Below are positions 3,033 through 5,643 of a stretch of DNA of 5,643 nucleotides, piece by piece. Location: assembly GCA_964491375.1 (NCBI GenBank), contig CAZBGL010000145.1:1-5643 (forward strand). The letters run 5' to 3'. The DNA is from CAZBGL01 sp964491375. Lineage in GTDB: Bacteria > Desulfobacterota > Deferrisomatia > Deferrisomatales > Deferrisomataceae. A program made the translations under genes and the position numbers. How positions within the stretch are numbered: position 1 is the first letter of the stretch; each line of letters starts with the position of its first letter. The notes under the pieces were generated by a model. The model worked only from the letters and a program-made list of their open reading frames with translations, had not been told where the DNA came from and did not search any database.

Positions 3033-5643
3033 CTAGATCCCCGCAAGCGGCGCCTGCCAGGCCCGCTTGAGCGCGTCGATCGCCGCGCGCACCACCACCC
3101 GGCCGTCCAGTCCCCGGAGCACGAGTTCCGGCGCCCCGGTGACCCGGCCCACCCGGGCGAACGGAGCTCCCTCGAGCGCGGCCTCGAACGCCGCGGCCCG
3201 GTCCGGGCGCACCGTCACCACGAACCGGCCGGGCGACTCGCTGAACAGGAGTTCGTCGTCCCGGCCGAGGCCCTCCGCAGGGGCACGCCCCAGGTCGGCC
3301 TCGATGCCCAGCCCCCCGGCGAACGCGGTCTCGGCCAGGGCCACCGCCAGCCCCCCGTCCGAGCAGTCGTGGCACGACGCCACCAGCCCCTCGCGCACCG
3401 CCCGCTCCAGCTTCCGATACAGGGGGAGCGTCTCCTCCACCCGCACCCGGGGCACCCGGTTGCCCACGAACCCCAACCAGGCCCAGTACTCCGACCCTCC
3501 CAGCTCGGGCCGGGTGGTTCCCAGTACGTACACCAGGTCCCCGGGCCGCTTGGCGTCCATGGTCACACACCGGCGCACGTCGTCGATGCGGCCGATCACG
3601 CTCACCAGCAGCGTGGGCGGAATCGAGATCCGCACGTCCCCGTGGATGTAGTCGTTCTTCATGGAGTCCTTGCCCGAGATCAAGGGCACGCCGTAGGCCA
3701 CGGTCACGTGGTACAGGGCCTGGTTGGCCCGCACGAGCTGGGCCAGCTTGTACTCGCCGTCCGGGTTCTTGTCGCTGGCCACGGGGTCGCACCAGCAGAA
3801 GTTGTCCAGGGCCGCCAGGTGGTCCAGGGTGGCCCCCACGCACAGGGCGTTGCGCACGGCCTCGTCCACGGCGGCCGCGGCCATCCAGTAGGTGTCGATG
3901 TCGCTGTAACGGGGCACGATCCCGTTGGCCGTGACCACCCCCTCGAAGCTCTCCAGGAGCGGCCGCACCACGGCCGCGTCCGACGGGCCGTCGTTCACCA
4001 CCCCCACGAACGGCTTGACCACGCTCCCGCCCTGCACCTCGTGGTCGTAGCGGCGGACGATGGACTCCTTGGAGCAGATGTTGAGCCGACCCAGGAGCGC
4101 CTGGAGGGCTCCGGAGAGGTCCTCCGGGCACGGCCCGTCGGGTTCGGGGTGCACCGGCTGCTGCCACCGGGCCGTCAGCTCCCACTCGGGGAGTCCTTCG
4201 TGGAGGAAATCCAGCGGCAGGTAGGCCACGGTGCGATCCCGGTACAGCACGTGAAACGCGCCCTCGTCGGTGAACGCGCCGAGGTCCGTGGCCTCCACGC
4301 GCATCTCCCGGGCCAGATTGAGGAACGCCTCCAGGTGCTCGGGCGGTACGGCCACGGTCATCCGCTCCTGGGACTCGGAGAGCAGGATCTCCCAGGGTTC
4401 CAGGCCGGCGTACTTCAGGGGCGCCCGGTCCAGGTGGAGCCGAGCGCCGCCCGACTGGGTGGCCATTTCCCCCACGCTGGACGAAAGCCCGCCCGCGCCG
4501 TTGTCCGTGATCGAGGTGTACAGGCCCCGGTCCCGGGCGATCATCAGGAAATCATACATCCGCTTCTGGGTGATGGGGTCACCGAGCTGGACGGCCGTGG
4601 CCGGGCTGCCCTCGTGGAGCTCCTCGGAAGAGAAGGTCGCCCCGTGGATGCCGTCCTTGCCGATGCGCCCCCCCACCATCACGATCCGGTCGCCCGGCCG
4701 GGCGCCCTTTTCGTGGCCGGGCCGGCCCGCCACCGTGCGGGGGATCAGGCCCGCGGTGCCACAATACACCAGGGGCTTGCCCAGATACCGGTTGTCAAAC
4801 ACCACCGCGCCGTTCACGGTGGGGATGCCGCACTTGTTCCCGCCGTGCTCCACCCCCCGGACCACGCCCTCGTAGATGCGCCGGGGATGGAGGAGCCGCG
4901 GCGGCAGTTCCCCCTCGTAGAACGGGTCGGCGAAGCAGAACGTGTCCACGTTGAAAATGAGCCGGGCGCCCAGGCCGGTCCCCATGGGGTCGCGGTTCAC
5001 GCCCACGATTCCCGTGAGCGCGCCGCCGTAGGGGTCCAGGGCCGAGGGCGAGTTGTGGGTCTCCACCTTGAAGCACAGGCTCCAGCGTTCGTTGAACGCG
5101 ATCACCCCGGCGTTGTCCTTGAACACCGACAGGCAGAAGTCCCGTCGGCCCTTGCCCCGGCGCACCCGCTCGGTAGCGGCCACGATGTACGTCTTGAACA
5201 GGCTCCGGATCGTCTCGCGCCGCCCCGCACCGTCGTCGTAGTGGATGGTGGCGTTGAAGATCTTGTGCTTGCAGTGCTCGGACCAGGTCTGGGCGAGGCA
5301 CTCGATCTCCACGTCGGTGGGCGCGTCCGGAAGGCCCAGTTCCCGCCGCCGGGTCCGGGTGCGCGGATCCCGGTAGAAGGCGCGGATCGCCTTCATCTCC
5401 TCGAGGCGAAGGGCCAGGAGCCGTTCCCGGGAGATCCGCTCCAGCACCTCGTCCGGCACCTCCAGGTCCACGGTCTCCACCCGGCCGCCGGCCTCTTGCA
5501 CCACGCGGGGCACCTCCACGGCGAACCCGCCGGCGGCCTCGAAGTCATCCCGGGCGAGGATCCGGGACCGGTGGATGAGCGGGTTGGCCAGGAGCCCCTC
5601 CACCAGGGCCTCCACGTGGCGGCGCTCCAGGCCCTCCCCCCGG
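3033..5643 (-). CDS. purL: FGAM synthase subunit PurL, 5' end cut by window
   Basis: PurL is the ATP-dependent synthetase of phosphoribosylformylglycinamidine synthase and turns FGAR into FGAM with ammonia from PurQ. The C-terminus (stop 3035-3033) is present. The frame stays open to the right edge: nine codons precede the GTG at 5615, so that GTG is probably not the start. Numbering from it, 1-50 (with GLLANPLIHRS) looks like the end of a PurS-like segment. The linker reaches about 110, with WSEHCKHK at 111-118. The first AIR-synthase-type repeat has KVETHNSPSALDPYGG (183-198), GGNKCGIPTVNG (258-269) and LLSESQERM (411-419). The second has GGSVVKPFVG (529-538), SGKDSMKNDY (647-656) and HDCSDGGL (749-756). 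It stops without a GATase domain, as expected with separate purQ. The second His of the usual HNHP is Ser189. The whole protein is probably about 1000 residues, between the small Bacillus PurL and the large fused enzyme. Confidence 0.95.
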   Translation of the reverse strand, partial: RGEGLERRHVEALVEGLLANPLIHRSRILARDDFEAAGGFAVEVPRVVQEAGGRVETVDLEVPDEVLERISRERLLALRLEEMKAIRAFYRDPRTRTRRRELGLPDAPTDVEIECLAQTWSEHCKHKIFNATIHYDDGAGRRETIRSLFKTYIVAATERVRRGKGRRDFCLSVFKDNAGVIAFNERWSLCFKVETHNSPSALDPYGGALTGIVGVNRDPMGTGLGARLIFNVDTFCFADPFYEGELPPRLLHPRRIYEGVVRGVEHGGNKCGIPTVNGAVVFDNRYLGKPLVYCGTAGLIPRTVAGRPGHEKGARPGDRIVMVGGRIGKDGIHGATFSSEELHEGSPATAVQLGDPITQKRMYDFLMIARDRGLYTSITDNGAGGLSSSVGEMATQSGGARLHLDRAPLKYAGLEPWEILLSESQERMTVAVPPEHLEAFLNLAREMRVEATDLGAFTDEGAFHVLYRDRTVAYLPLDFLHEGLPEWELTARWQQPVHPEPDGPCPEDLSGALQALLGRLNICSKESIVRRYDHEVQGGSVVKPFVGVVNDGPSDAAVVRPLLESFEGVVTANGIVPRYSDIDTYWMAAAAVDEAVRNALCVGATLDHLAALDNFCWCDPVASDKNPDGEYKLAQLVRANQALYHVTVAYGVPLISGKDSMKNDYIHGDVRISIPPTLLVSVIGRIDDVRRCVTMDAKRPGDLVYVLGTTRPELGGSEYWAWLGFVGNRVPRVRVEETLPLYRKLERAVREGLVASCHDCSDGGLAVALAETAFAGGLGIEADLGRAPAEGLGRDDELLFSESPGRFVVTVRPDRAAAFEAALEGAPFARVGRVTGAPELVLRGLDGRVVVRAAIDALKRAWQAPLAGI

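Noticed and set aside
1909..3036. Plus-strand open frame (375 codons) from purQ through the gap
   Set aside because: It begins inside purQ on the opposite strand, and its product is Ser/Arg/Pro/Ala-rich without domains. The stretch of 7-base repeats is also translated within it, which argues against a protein.
2314..4185. Long minus-strand open frame (623 codons) across the gap and the end of purL
   Set aside because: Over half of it overlaps purL in another frame, and the gap part is low-complexity Arg/Gly/Pro sequence. It is explained by few stops in GC-rich DNA.

Overview
This GC-rich window carries part of a de novo purine biosynthesis cluster. All recognised genes lie on the minus strand, in transcription order purL, purQ, purF. 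Both outer genes run off the window: purL loses its 5' end at the right edge and purF loses its 3' end at the left edge. The organism looks like a high-GC bacterium. The PurL type (about 1000 residues, apparently with a fused N-terminal PurS-like segment and no GATase domain), a PurQ of about 273 residues and an iron-sulfur PurF together resemble Desulfobacterota and other former Deltaproteobacteria. That placement is inferred from family recall, not from a search.

Layout from right to left, in the direction of transcription. purL (5643 to 3033) is the FGAM synthase synthetase subunit. It is followed by an unusually long gene-free stretch (3032 to 2241, about 790 bases). purQ (2240 to 1419) is the glutaminase subunit that supplies ammonia to PurL. 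After a 75-base spacer comes purF (1343 to 1), the amidophosphoribosyltransferase that makes the first committed step of the pathway. PurF produces phosphoribosylamine from PRPP and glutamine; PurL with PurQ later converts FGAR to FGAM.

The purL-purQ gap is the odd part. It has no convincing gene, but it is dense in structure. Degenerate 7-base repeats sit at both ends and in opposite orientation. There are several perfect 6 to 8 bp GC stems. Short dispersed repeats contain a CGGAAAC-type core. A long interrupted hairpin (2678 to 2757) pairs better when read as plus-strand RNA. The same stretch shows a strong A-over-T bias on the plus strand, including 70 bases with no T. These signs fit a palindromic or MITE-like non-coding element, or an undescribed structured RNA, placed inside a purine operon. 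GC-rich sequence forms stems easily, so this remains a hypothesis.
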